Positions 45,170-56,597 of a stretch of DNA of 64,000 nt are shown piece by piece (within the stretch, counting starts at the first letter, position 1; every line of letters begins with the position of its first letter). The notes under the pieces are model-generated. The model had not been told where the DNA came from, searched no databases, and worked only from the letters and a program-made list of their open reading frames with translations. The stretch lies in assembly GCF_004210375.1 (NCBI RefSeq), contig NC_134834.1:96662170-96726169 (forward strand), given 5' to 3'. A program made the translations under genes and the position numbers. This stretch comes from Tachypleus tridentatus (lineage: Eukaryota; Arthropoda; Merostomata; Xiphosura; Limulidae).

Positions 45170-45930
45170 TGTAGTAATGGCTATTAGTTCTAGAAGTGTA
45201 AATGCTCAGAAGAGTTACTCACTGTTACATGTGATTGATAATTTTAAAAGAGTAGGTGTCTAAACTGGTTGTTTTAATACAGATGGCTGATATTTCTGAA
45301 AGGGTAAGCGTTCTAAATAACTACCCAATTTAATCAATAGCGATGGCTAATTATTCCAGTTGTAGAACAGTAAGTATTCGAAATGGTTACCGAGACTAAT
45401 AATGATGATGAATAATGGTTCCAGAAATGTAAATATTCAGAATAGCTACTCAATTTGATATCAATGACTGGTGATTCTAGAAGAATAAATGGAAATGCCT
45501 ATATAGAGTACTGAATTTAACATATAGAATGTGAAATATAAAAGGGTTACAGTGCTTTATAATTGTAATTGGCTGCTCTATACTGTACAATATTTAAACT
45601 ATATTCAGTGTAATACAGAATACGAAGGAGTTCACAAGAGTTGATGTTCAAAATCATTATCAAGTTCAATATTGATTTTAATGGTTTTTGCAGATGTAAC
45701 GAACAAAATTTTATTCAGTTTGATTTTAATAATTAAAATGTTCTAGAAGGGTAAATATTAAAAACAGTTCCCTATTCATACACTATTTAAATACGAATGA
45801 CGCAAGATCCTAGAAGAATTAAAAATTAAAAATATTTACCCAAATTAATGCCAAGGGTAGTGGGTTTAAAACTGTTCAAAGAGGTTACCCAATTGTATTA
45901 ACCTAATTATTCGTTAGAATTTTGGATTTA
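45170..45930. repeat. Degenerate minisatellite, about 65-75 bp unit, about ten copies
   Basis: Variants of TTCTAGAAGTGTAAATATTC, AGAATAGTTACCCAATTTAA and a TGATGG(C/A)TGAT word recur in the same order, for example at 45188, 45291, 45358, 45419, 45476, 45742 and 45810. Divergence is high between all units. Confidence 0.75.
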
Positions 45931-46165
45931 GAAGATAAATGACTAAAATTTTACTATAATTTAATAACACAAACAGTCATACGCCATTTAAATTTATGGT
46001 AACAGTTCATCATTTATTTGAGTTTCATTCGAATTCATATCATACTTATAACCTGAATAAATTGCACAAAAAAACAGTATTTATTCGAATAATTGTAGAT
46101 TGTTATATATCTCTTGTTCATAAATATATAAGTAAAGGCAAATAAAGGGGGGTTAACTTTGTATT

Positions 46166-46252
46166 CAGTGTATTCTTCATTAAAATTCCTGAAAAATCAG
46201 TCACTCACAATACATGCTATCTGAAAGCTACAATTATTTATCATTTTAACCA
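46166..46252 (+). repeat. 87-bp direct repeat, copy 1
   Basis: Begins CAGTGTATTCTTCATTAAAA, ends TTATCATTTTAACCA; differs from copy 2 at 47360-47446 by one base. Confidence 0.95.
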
Positions 46253-47037
46253 ACGATTAAGTGGAGGATGGCTGTTTCGTACAAAATGGAATAGAGCTGA
46301 TCGTATTAGTCGTCTTCTGAATGTAGTATTTGTTAAAGGGGTTTCTTTTATGAGTTCGTCAGCTTTCTTGTTTCGCTTTAACCCTGCAGAAACCTACGGG
46401 TAATGATCTTATCAAGCAGTTCTGTTTTGTCTATATAACTGGAGAACAATCAGTCTGAATTTTATGCAGGAAGACAAAGTTATGTAAGACGGTCTCCTTC
46501 GATAAAACGGTCATACTTGTGTTTTATTAAATATGACGTGCTTCTAACTAGCAAGATGTTTGTATAACTATTTTTCATGCGACCTCGTCCAAGATTGAAT
46601 AATCAATACTCGAATTTGTTTGTTTATTTTTGAACAACTTTAATTGCAGGAAAACACATTAGCTTTTAATGCTTCATTTGAGTGTAAAGTCTTGTAAATT
46701 TAACACAAATATTAGTCAATGTTTTCATTTTAGATAGTTGAGGACTTTTTTTTCATATTACTTGAAAATAATAGGGAAATACAATGTTTAAAATTACCTA
46801 ACTTTGTGAGGTAGGCAAAAATAAATGTTTTATCCAGTTATCTGTTAAGAACGTCTTTGATGATATGCATTACGACTTTTTAGTTTATATGTATATATAC
46901 ACAACACGATTTGAAGATTATTTGTTTGTCAATGAGGACACTTAGCTGGACAGCAACTGTCTGTTATAGAGAAACGAGTGTAAAGAATGGCCTTTCGTTT
47001 TCACTGTAAAGTTGGTTTATAAATTTGTTCTCACAGT
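46253..47037. other. Non-coding stretch between the direct repeats
   Basis: AT-rich; no gene or other repeat recognised. Confidence 0.5.
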
Positions 47038-47310
47038 GTTTGTTTGTTTTTGAAATTTTGCGCAAAGCTAAACGAGGACTATCTGCGCTAGTCGACTTTA
47101 ATTTGGCAGTGTAAGACTAGAGGGAAGACAGCTAGTCAACACCACCCACCACCAACGCTTGGGCTACTCTTCAACTAACAAATAGTGAGACTGATCGTCA
47201 AATAATGCCTCCACGTATGAAAGGGCGAACATGCTTGGTGTGATGTGGATTCGAACCCACCATCCTCAGGTTACGAGTCGAACGCGCTAAATACCTGTTC
47301 TTACCGGGTC
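47038..47310 (-). mobile_element. SINE-A copy
   Basis: Full-order minus copy from the TTTGTTTG tail to a head ending ACCTGTTCTTACCGGGTC; B box complement GGATTCGAACCCACC at about 47248. Lies between the two 87-bp direct repeats, 50 bases before copy 2. Confidence 0.92.
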
Positions 47311-47359
47311 TAATTTGAATAGCTATCTTCGTACTACTTTCATTTATTCTGAAATAATA

Positions 47360-47446
47360 CAGTGTATTCTTCACTAAAATTCCTGAAAAATCAGTCACTC
47401 ACAATACATGCTATCTGAAAGCTACAATTATTTATCATTTTAACCA
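47360..47446 (+). repeat. 87-bp direct repeat, copy 2
   Basis: Matches 46166-46252 except C for T at 47374 (CACTAAAA for CATTAAAA). The sequences outside the 87 bp do not match. Confidence 0.95.
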
Positions 47447-48540
47447 TTGTATCGCAGCACACCTGATAAAATTGTTTTTTTTTATTTTAAAATGTAAGAT
47501 TGTTATCGTTTCGTTATAACGTACAATGGAACTATCGACGATTTGGCATAGGCTGGAGCATTATTCTGTTATGTATATTGAACTTTTACAACGGATAAGC
47601 GAGCGGCAAAATTTGCAGTGTTTTCTAAATGCAGTCTTATGGTTATATCTGAAAAGCTTATTTTAACTGGTTTTTGCAAAATCTGTTTGAAAGATGCGAC
47701 CTTTAAGTAATTTTGTCTCAGTTTAATTCTCCAGGTCTTTCTTTAGAACATGTATCCATTAACAAAATCTAGAACACGTTTCTTAGTTATTTATTTACAA
47801 CACCAATTCGTCTGCACGCCACCTTTATTATAGCTTGATAGTGGAATATTAAAGAATTCTACTTTCAAGTTACATATTTCACCAAATAACCCAGATTTCT
47901 ATTGGCAAAATCCTTTTTATTCAAAGAAAAATTCTTTATTTAAATTACTGAGTGGTTTTCTTTCTTCGACAGACAAATACGTACAGTAACAAATAATTAA
48001 ATATACAGACTAATATAGAAAAGGAAACAAATTTAGTGTTTGAACCTTGTAGATTTGAAAAGTGTTAGTGCTAACATTTCATTAGTTTAAAATTTTCTAC
48101 AAATACCTAGTCCTTGGACTTCATAATGATTAATCTTCATTATTTGTTAAAATATATTTAGAAATATTTACTCCCTTTATTTGTTTAGAGTTAATATAAT
48201 AATCATTTAGTTTATTGTTCAAAACGTACCTATAAATATCTTTTTTCTGTATTTAAAAGGGTTGACGTTAAAAATTTATTGATTATTAAAAAATCCCTAA
48301 ATATCCACTCCATTTTCAAAAAAATGTCTAGTAAATTATAAAATCCGCAATTCACTACATAGTTTGTATTAAAGCTTTAGCACAAACAACGAATACTCTG
48401 TATTATTTTAAGCACTTTTAAATAAACCACCAATATTTCTAAGTTTACAAGATACGTTTTCTGGCAGTATCTACTGGAAAACATCGTGAATTGTCACTTT
48501 CATTTCCGCCCAAGACGGTATTCCTATATGAAATATGTGT
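47447..48540. other. Non-coding stretch, nothing recognised
   Basis: AT-rich DNA upstream of the GPCR exon. Confidence 0.5.
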
Positions 48541-48843
48541 TACCTGCGCGCGCAGTGCGATCAGGGCTGTAGCAGTTCGAATGATGAGCTGGCTACCTCA
48601 AAGTTAGACAGTAACAAGTTGCCAATCGAGAAGCATCTGACCTGGCGCAACAACTAGGTCCCAAACTAAGTCGGAAACAGCAATTAACTTTAGAAAATTC
48701 TTTTAAAATTATAGTTGTTTTTTTTTTCTCTTTCGTATACATAATAATTTCATTATTCTCCTAACAGTATCAGTAAATAACTGCTTAAAAGCTTTTTGAG
48801 CTATTCTTTCTAGCTTCTCTTTTGATTCGTGCCAAATTCCGAA
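48541..48843 (+). promoter_or_regulatory. Possible promoter/5' untranslated region of the GPCR gene
   Basis: 48541-48670 is much richer in G, C and CpG (GCGCGCGCAGTGCGATCAGG) than the DNA on either side and lies about 170-300 bp before the start codon. No TATA box at a fixed distance is evident. Assignment rests on position and composition only. Confidence 0.35.
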
Positions 48844-49217
48844 ATGGATCCCAGTAACTTTATAAATTACAGTAATATTTCTAATATCGGACGTCAACTG
48901 GAGGCCTTGGGTCCGGATTTGCAGATATTTTTAATCGTTTTGTATTCTCTAACTGCATTCCTAGCCTTAAGCGGGAATTTCACGGTCATTGTTGTCTTAA
49001 CATTTGGAAAGAAGTCTTCCCGCGACTTAAGGGCGTACCTAATCAACCTGGCAACTTCTGACATCACCATGGCGACCTTTTCTATACCTTTTACATACAC
49101 AGACTTCATGCTTGGGCGTTGGATCTTCGAGCCGTTTTTCTGCCCAATTGTGATGTTCATGCAGCACTGTTCAGTTATTGTTAGTGTATTCACACTAACG
49201 GTAATTGGATTAGACAG
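48844..49217 (+). CDS. Class A peptide-type GPCR, first coding exon (N terminus to TM3)
   Basis: The ATG at 48844 (G at -3 and G at +4) is chosen over the upstream in-frame GTG. The 124 full codons give: N terminus with sequons at residues 8 and 11; TM1 about 26-50 with LSGN; TM2 63-86 with LATSD (Asp73); Trp93 and Cys100 of the first loop; TM3 101-122; then GLD and a split Arg. The exon ends AG|GTCAGT at 49217/49218, phase 2, inside the DRY arginine, a place where many rhodopsin-family genes carry an intron. The frame runs on 55 bases to a TAG, which is intronic. The MFMQ...SVFTLTxIGLDR run fits the NPY, tachykinin, leucokinin and GPR83-like peptide receptors; I cannot choose between them. 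Exons for TM4-TM7 were not found to 64000, so they probably lie beyond the window. Confidence 0.88.
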
Positions 49218-49755
49218 GTCAGTTAATATTTTTTTTATTGAATTTCGCCAAACAGATGCGAAAAATGCATAGCGTATAATGTATAAAATTAAAACAATGA
49301 CTCTTTGTACATAAAACATTTATTAATCAGTTTTATTTTGTTAAAATTTTAGAACCGGGTTATAAGTTCAAGGGGCAAAATAATAAAATTTAAACCTTAA
49401 ACTTTTTATTCATTATGGTAGAATAATTACTACCGCGTGTGTTTTCTTAGAATGTTTGCTAACACTAAAACGCGTATTCAATTGTTTTATTTCGTTTCTT
49501 CAATAAAAATAGAAGATATAAATAGTTACCAAATTGCCTAAAAGTACGATAAACGTTTGTGCACGTACAAATAATTAAAATTATACTGTATTAAAAACGT
49601 TCATATACTTTCACTTTAAATTTTCTGTAACTTTCTCAGTTAAGTATAGTTTCTTTCCACTGATGATTTCTATATGAAACTTTATCTATAAAGATTTCTA
49701 CTTGACTACAATTTGAAGCTTGTTATGACTTTATAACCAACGTCTATTTTCTCCT
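49218..49755. other. Intron 1 of the GPCR gene, start
   Basis: Opens with the donor GTCAGT. AT-rich, no other feature before the SINE at 49756. If the gene continues beyond the window, everything downstream on plus may be intron. Confidence 0.55.
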
Positions 49756-50026
49756 GGCCCGGCATGGCCTAGCGCGTAAGGCGTGCGACTCGTAATCCGA
49801 GGGTCGCGGGTTCGCGCCCGCGTCGCGCTAAACATGCTCGCCCTCCCAGCCGTGGGGGTGTATAATGTGACGGTCAATCCCACTTTTCGTTGGTAAAAGA
49901 GTAGCCCAAGAGTTGGCGGTGGGTGGTGATGACTAGCTGCCTTCCCTCTAGTCTTACACTGCTAAATTAGGGACGGCTATCACAGATAGCCCTCGAGTAG
50001 CTTTGTGCGAAATTCCCAAAGAAAAA
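49756..50026 (+). mobile_element. SINE-A copy, youngest-looking, exact 12-bp target-site duplication
   Basis: Flanked by TCTATTTTCTCC at 49743-49754 and again at 50027-50038, without mismatch. Head GGCCCGGCATGGCCTAGCGC, A box at about 49768, B box GGGTTCGCGCCCG, intact body (GGCGGTGGGTGGTGATGACT; AATTAGGGACGGCT), 3' segment CACAGATAGCCCTCGAGTAG and a short tail. It defines the GCGTGCGACTCGTAATCCGA head subtype shared with 20501 and 25381. Confidence 0.95.
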
Positions 50027-50038
50027 TCTATTTTCTCC

Positions 50039-51191
50039 ATTGTTCATTTCCATTTTTTAAGATATTTCTTTTCTCAAGAACAAGAGCATAAAAAGTTCTA
50101 GTAACAGGTATAAGTAAATAACGTCAAGAATAAAACGAAGAGGTGAAATATTGAAAGTGTATATTGTTTTTAATGACACCTATAGGAGAAGACACTCTAT
50201 ATATAATTAGAAATATTTTTAAAAACATCGTCTTACAAATCCGCTAGCCTAACAAAATTCATAATGGATAAAAATGTCTAAAGAGTATAAAGAGTTGATG
50301 TGGACGTTTTTACTTAAGGGTTGATGATGGAGTTAAAAACAAGTGTTTAAAACTCAATTAATTTAATTGTTCATTGTTTTTTGTATTTTTTGTATTTAAG
50401 AAATATTTAAAATATATTCAATCTCCCTAAACTGTACATACACGTATGTTTACATGGAGGATGGAGCGTGCTTATAACATACAGCCTTCTGACTGAGTCT
50501 TTTGCAATGGCTATTACGCTTCAGGTCTATCGTCAAAATATAATTATTATATAGAGAATAGCCGAACGTGACGATGACTATTGTAACAAAGTGGTTGTAC
50601 CCCAAAATGGTTTAATATAACGTACATAAGCTCTGTATAACGGTTCGTCCAAAAACGTCAACTCAACGCTGATGTAAACTATGACCCCGTGTAATATATA
50701 AATTGAGGTCGATAAAGAGCGGGAGGAAGACCATATAAAATGTTTGGATACATTTGTATGACATGTATGTGTTAGTTAAGAACACTTGATAGGATAATGG
50801 CGATGCTTAAAGTATACGATTCAAAAGTAATTAACATCAATTGTAAGTCAGGGTTATGGAGAAGGTCAATAATCAGTATTATATCAAATTTCAGGTTCAT
50901 TTATTTATATTTTTATTACAATGTTTAATTATCATAAAAATGTGGTATTTAAGATACTATAGCAAAAGCATCGCTTTAAAAATATTATAGAAATGGGAAT
51001 GGATTTTGTTACAATGTTGAATTATCATAAAAATGTTATCTTTAAAGTACTATATAAAACGCGAAGCTTTAAAAAATATTATAGAAATAGGGATGTTTGT
51101 GAGAGGCGTGTGTTAAAATGCTTTGTGACGTCTTCTTTTGCCAGGTGTGTGAAGAAAATTTTTGTGATGTTTTTTTTTTTATTCTTGTTTA
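50039..51191. other. Non-coding stretch, nothing recognised
   Basis: AT-rich; a weak repeat of AATTATCATAAAAATGT occurs at about 50926 and 51018, each followed by a TTTAAAA(A)TATTATAGAAAT(G/A)GG-like segment, suggesting a roughly 90-bp old duplication. Confidence 0.5.
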
Positions 51192-51338
51192 TATTCGTTG
51201 GTAAAAGAGTAGCCTAAGAGTTGGCGGTGGGTGGTGATGACTAGCTGCCTTCCCTCTAGTCTTACACTGCTAAATTAGGGACGGCTAGCGCAGATAGCCC
51301 TCGAGTAGATTTACGCAAAATTCAAAACGAAACAAAAA
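51192..51338 (+). mobile_element. SINE-A copy, 5'-truncated
   Basis: Starts at ATTCGTTGGTAAAAGAGTAG in the body, so head and promoter boxes are absent; 3' half otherwise close to consensus with a degenerate A-rich tail. Typical of incomplete reverse transcription. Confidence 0.92.
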
Positions 51339-53020
51339 AAAATCTAGTTTGTTTGATTTTATTGCATAATTCCACTTTATTTTAAAATTATATTTTAATG
51401 CTCTTGTTTCTTTATTTTTTATGTTATTCCTTTTCTAAGTATATACTTTAATTTTAGAAACCGTCATGTTTTTATCCATCGATATTTAATTGAATTGGGT
51501 TGAAGAGATATTTAAGTGGGTAGATGATATGTTTACCATTTTATTATACCTGTATATATATGTGTGTGTGTATGGCTGTGGTTGGAAGTTATATTAGTTA
51601 CTTTAGATTACTGAATGAAACCCTTAATACTAGTGTAATTTGTTTACTGGGCTACCAATTGGTGCCTCTCTACCATAATGGAAGCTGGCATAGTAACTTC
51701 AAGAGATAAGTTTATTTAACTTACTTAGCCCCAAATGGTAGTACTTTTTTTTTTCTACCTATCTACTTTGGAGAGCAGTCAACTTCCCACAACTGTCTGC
51801 AGGTAGTGAAAGGTGATATAGGTGTGGGATGTTGTGGGCTTGAGAACTCACATGTCACTCTCCTAATTTCTATTTCTACATCTATTATTTTCATTTCAAT
51901 TTCTATTGTTATTCCTTTATTATATTTTATTTTTTATGTGAGACTGGCGAATAGAGGTAAAGACTGATAGACAGTATAGTCTCACCGTAATGTGTATCCT
52001 ACTTCCCAATCACTTCCAAAACCTAGGGTATATTTTATATCCCACATTTTAGTTTGTACCTTGGGATCCTTTCAATTTAGGCAACGTTTTTTGTTTTTAT
52101 TTGCTTGATTTTGGTTATAACAAATTAATATAGATATGGGTATACATGGATCTTTTATCGGAATGCCAAAAGCGAATACTCCAAACCAATTAAGTCTGCT
52201 GGAGAAATGTTGTAGCGATAGTCAGAGTTGTCTAGATAGATAGAGGACGAAAAAGTTGCTGTTTTAGACAGTTTGAATTGTTGCATCAGCTACATTAGCA
52301 ATCTTTCTCAGTACATCTGTGCTTAATATACCATAGCCAGTGTAACTAATACTTTGAATAGTCGAATTTGTGCTTAGGAATTAGATAGGATGGTTTTTCG
52401 CGTGTGAACTATCTAGAATCTTTGCCTATTCCAACTGTTAAGTACTAATATACTTAAAATTATCTTCAATTGATGTGTGACTGTGAAATATTATGTATAT
52501 AGTATTTTATTCAAATATGATTGTGAGAACTCTTCAGTACACGATTTTCTGTTCAGAAATTGTGAGAGTTCGGTTTTTCATAATTATCCTTACAACTACA
52601 CAGTCTATCAGAGAAAACTGAAGGAATGTTTTCTCAAAGTGAATAATGCATTAAAACCATCGCATTGGATGTTTATTCGCTGATAACGCTACACAGAAAT
52701 TGACGACTTAATTAATTTGTTACGATAAACAAGCAACAAAATAAAACAACAACCAAATAATACAAAAATTAAATTAATAGTTTTTCATTAACCAACGTAA
52801 TAAACAGTATCCTATTTTCCTTTTCCACCAATAAGAGTAATTACACAATTGTAGTAGGTCAATGTTTTCCTAGATGTAGAATTTGTCAATTTTTTATGAC
52901 AAACAATAGTCTACTTAGCCTACCTCTCGTAAAAATAAAATATGAACAGTATACAATGTCCACTTATGGTAAAACATGTTTTTCCTACATCATGGGGACG
53001 TCTAATCTAAATTTAAGTAC
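51339..53020. other. Non-coding stretch, possibly transposon-derived in part
   Basis: 51480-52130 has features unlike surrounding DNA (TGGTGCCTCTCTACCATAAT, CAACTTCCCACAACTGTCTG) that suggest a decayed repeat, but I cannot name a family. No gene supported. Confidence 0.4.
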
Positions 53021-53130
53021 TTTTTCTCCATCTTGATATCGTATAATGTCAAGTTAAAATATTTTTCTCCATTTTGATATCGTATAATGTCAAGTTTAAA
53101 TATTTTTTTAACCTTGATATAGTTTAACCT
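53021..53130. repeat. Tandem repeat, 41-bp unit, two and a half copies
   Basis: TTTTTCTCCATCTTGATATC (53021) and TTTTTCTCCATTTTGATATC (53062) begin near-identical units with GTATAATGTCAAGTT; a third diverged part follows. Confidence 0.88.
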
Positions 53131-53925
53131 CACCTAAATTATTTGTAGAAAATAACATCCCTAGTCTATATTCGTATTTTTTCTTCTTTACAATAAGTGC
53201 ACGTAAAATGCAATCTGTTTAGCATTTAAAAAGAGTAATTTCTCAATCTAGTAGTAAGAATTGAAGGGTAATGTGATCTTTGTGGCTTTTTTCTTATCAA
53301 AAGTTTCATATCCTTTCTTTACATGGAAATCGATTTTTTTCTTTAAATAACAAGGAAAGATTGTCCGTTTGCACCTAATATGGTGATATATGTTTTATGC
53401 TGTACAAGGCCTTTCATGTGATATTTGGTGTGCGGTGGTATCCAAATCTTTTTTAGAAAAGTACAAACCCACTTTTTATATAACCTCACTGTGTTGTAAA
53501 TCTCTTTATCATAAACCGAGATAAGTGGCTTTCATTTTCTTTGGAGAAGTCTTTGAGGTTTCTTGAAAAAATGATCTTTGAACATCTTAGCATATCATCT
53601 GACTTAAGACTCGAAACATATAAGTAAAATATTTACTCTAGGCTCACTATTTGAAGATATAATAAAGTATACTAGCTTATTAGCCAACGTGCCGGCTTAA
53701 GTATCCGCGGTTTCAACATTCTCATCCTGTTGTCGTACTTTGGGTGTGTTGTAAACGTGACGATGATGTGTCAATGTCCAATCAGACAGGAATAGCCTAA
53801 AAGTAGGCCGTTGTGCTTTGGACGTGAATGGCTGGAAGCTAACAAACTTTAGATTTCTGTCGTAGAGCACATAAACAATATAACTGTATTATTCTTACTC
53901 GACTGGTAACAAAACATGTTTTTGT
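53131..53925. other. Non-coding stretch, nothing recognised
   Basis: AT-rich DNA. Confidence 0.5.
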
Positions 53926-54030
53926 TTCTTGTGTGTGAGTGTGTTTCCTTTCATATCAAATCCAAATCGAGTTATCTGCTGTCTCTACCAACAGGGATCC
54001 AATCCTCTGATTTTAGCTTTCTAAGTCCGG
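53926..54030 (-). mobile_element. SINE-C copy, 5'-truncated
   Basis: AC tail as GTGTGTGAGTGTGTTTCC (53931), GAGTTATCTGCTGTCTCTAC, degraded B box (GGGATCCAATCCTCTGATTT) and TTAGCTTTCTAAGTCCGGGA. The A-box end is absent. Confidence 0.65.
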
Positions 54031-54617
54031 GAGATTTGTTTTTGTTTCTAATCATTTCCCTGAGCTGAAGCGACGAATAAAAAAATACGAATTGTGAACA
54101 TAACATATAAATGTATGTTACAAAAATATGATTACCTTGTAACCAACCAAACCTGAGATAAAGAACGTCACTAAGGTTATGTGTTTTCTATCTTCTATTA
54201 TTATTAGTACCAGTTCCATTCTCTTTAAATTCTGGCATATATCTCTTAATAAAGTTATTGCACGATGCATCCATTCCGAGCCAAAAATTTTATTTTAATG
54301 TAATGTAATTTGGTTTTCTAGTTCTAAGAGCTTGATTTAAACCACACATTACTACTACTACTGGGCGTAGAATAGTGTCTGAACTTTATTCAACTTTATA
54401 CTGATGTGGCTTGTTCTGATTGGTTGAACGGTATATTACATATTCTTGTGCACTTCTTTCTTGTACAATAAAGGAATAGCCTTCCTCACTACATGCCTTT
54501 TGTATCCTTCATAATTATTTCCAATACCGTATACATACTTCTAATGAAAAACCTTCATGACAACTTAATGCATACGTAGACACTCATATCCATGTTTCAG
54601 TATTTATTCAAGTGAGC

Positions 54618-54790
54618 CAGCTTAACCTAGATTACCGTGCTGGACTCAGAATTATAAGGTATAATAATCGAGCCCTTCGGTATCCCACTAAACACGTCTG
54701 ACACGCCTGGTGTGAATATGTACAAAAGTAAAAATCAGTCTCGCTGTTCTGTAACGAACATCCGTGTCGATGTCGGGTACTGCTGATTAA
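54618..54790 (+). mobile_element. Putative tRNA-derived element of another family
   Basis: GCTTAACCTAGATTACCGTG resembles an A-box region and ATAATCGAGCCC a B-box region about 50 bases later, followed by GTGTCGATGTCGGGTACTGC. No second copy exists in the window, so the family is not established. Confidence 0.3.
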
Positions 54791-55160
54791 AATAATCTAA
54801 CCCAACTTAACCGAAGGTAATTTTCAAACTTACCTGAAAGCTACTATAGAATCTAACTTACCATAAAATAACCTAATATAACGTAATCAAAATTGACTCT
54901 GCACTCTAACTTATCATAAACTAACGTAAATTACTCAACCAACAGTTATTATCTACCTTATCATAAAGTAACCTAACCTAAATTAGTTAAAGGTTGCTTT
55001 AAACTTTAATTTACGTAACCTAAAATAACTTAAGTGAAAGTCACTCTGATGTTATCCGTATCCTCAAGTAACTTCACCTTTTTTTTTTGAAACACTTTCC
55101 CAAACCTATCCTATTCTAGCGTAACGTAAATTAATAACCCAAAGTGACTCGTCTAACTCA
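54791..55160. repeat. Degenerate minisatellite, about 60-65 bp unit, rich in TAACCTAA words
   Basis: Variants of CTAACTTACCATAAAATAAC, CTAA-AACGTAAATTA and AAAGTGACTC recur at about 54855, 54910, 54958, 55015 and 55115. CCTAACCTAAATT occurs once (54973) but no run of CCTAA telomere repeats is present. Confidence 0.7.
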
Positions 55161-55194
55161 CGCTGAAATCATGGATGCATTATTATGACTGTCA

Positions 55195-55469
55195 GGCCCG
55201 GCATGACCAGGTGGGTTAAGGCGTTCGACTCGTAAACTGAGGGTCGCGGTTTCGAATCCCTGTTAACCAAACATGCTTTCGCTTTCAGCCGTGAAGGCGT
55301 TATAATGTACGGTCAATCCCATTATTCGTTGGAAAAGAGTAGCCCAAGAGTTGGTGGGGGGCGGTGATGACTAACTGCCTTTCCTCTAGTCTTACACTGC
55401 CATATCAGGGACGGCTAGCGCAGATAACCCTTGAGTAGCTTTGCGCGAAATTCCAAAACAAACAAACAG
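55195..55469 (+). mobile_element. SINE-A copy, exact 12-bp target-site duplication, inside an older SINE-A
   Basis: TTATGACTGTCA occurs at 55183-55194 and 55470-55481. Head GGCCCGGCATGACCAGGTGG, body with a few changes (GGTGGGGGGCGGTGATGAC), AAAC tail. Confidence 0.95.
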
Positions 55470-55481
55470 TTATGACTGTCA

Positions 55482-55615
55482 ATTCCATTTTTTGATTAGA
55501 CTAGTTCAAAGTTGGCGGAAGACGATGCAAACTTGCTACTGCCTCCCCTCTTGTTGGTCACTTGTATAACAGATCATTGTCGAATAGCCTTGCAAGAAAT
55601 TTAACAAACAAACAA
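55482..55615 (+). mobile_element. Older SINE-A 3' half split by the insertion at 55195
   Basis: ATTCCATTTTTTGATTAGAC, GTTGGCGGAAGACGATG, CTGCCTCCCCTCTTGTTGG and GCCTTGCAAGAAATTTAAC plus an AAAC tail follow SINE-A order. Its other side, CACGCTGAAATCATGG...TTATGACTGTCA, lies at about 55160-55194. Confidence 0.78.
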
Positions 55616-56597
55616 ATAATTGTTAGAAAACAGCAAGCAATCGTTCTACATAGATTATTGAGGTGGTTTAGTTATGATACGTAAAACTGATCGACAGTCG
55701 TTTTCTTTAAAAAAAAAAAAAAAGAAAGAGTTCTACACACATGTTCTAACTTTAGGATTCTCGAGGAACAACACTAGGTAAATTCAGTACTATTCGTGAG
55801 ATAAAGTGTTAAAACTATTATATTGATTTCTGCTGCTTACTGTTGATTTCAAAGAATAACTATAGATTATATAAATGTAATAGTAGTATTCCTTCGTTGA
55901 AGTATAAACCACTGTAGTTCATTTTGTTCATGTTTTGAGAAAAATCGATACGTGGTAACGGAGTATTTAATTAAGATATGTCCAGATTAGATCATCCGCT
56001 TGCTTAACTTAATAACTGTTTTGGCCTGCAATATTTATGATGTATAAATTGTAAATCTTTTAATTAGTTATTAAAAATATAGTATATAATTAGATATAAG
56101 TTACAGCATCCGATCTATAATTGACTGTTGCAGGTTCATTATCATTGTGTTATATTCGTTTTAATAAAACAGTTTTTTTTTATAGATCACAGTAAACATA
56201 ATTTGAAACGCTTCACCGTTAAACTTGCTGTAAATTTGTTATTAACCGTGAATATTTTGTGTGTGGATAATCATACCGAGGAAGGAGTTATTATGGATGA
56301 ATTGTTATTGAATTATGGTATAAGATTTTGGTGTAGAAAATAGAACGTCTTGAACTTTAATCCTCCCGTTTTAATATTTTATTTAGTAACTTTGGTGATG
56401 TTTCATGCTGTGGCATATTATACGCTCTATGTCAGTCTATATAACTATTTTTTTTTTATATTTCTTCCAAAACGATGTTTTGGGAAGGTTTTAGCCTTCA
56501 GGTAAAACAAAACTAGAACGTTTCAATTAATTAAACTGAATTTAATCTGAATGTAAAGTATATTGAACTGTTCCCAGTGCAACAATGAAGAGTGTTA
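55616..56597. other. Non-coding stretch, nothing recognised
   Basis: AT-rich; contains a run of 14 A at about 55711 and a 71-codon frame without known motif (56128-56343). Confidence 0.5.

Noticed and set aside
48894-49319. 141-codon minus-strand open frame
   Set aside because: Antisense shadow of the GPCR exon.
54973-54990. Telomere repeat array
   Set aside because: CCTAACCTAA appears once inside a degenerate minisatellite; there is no run of CCTAA.
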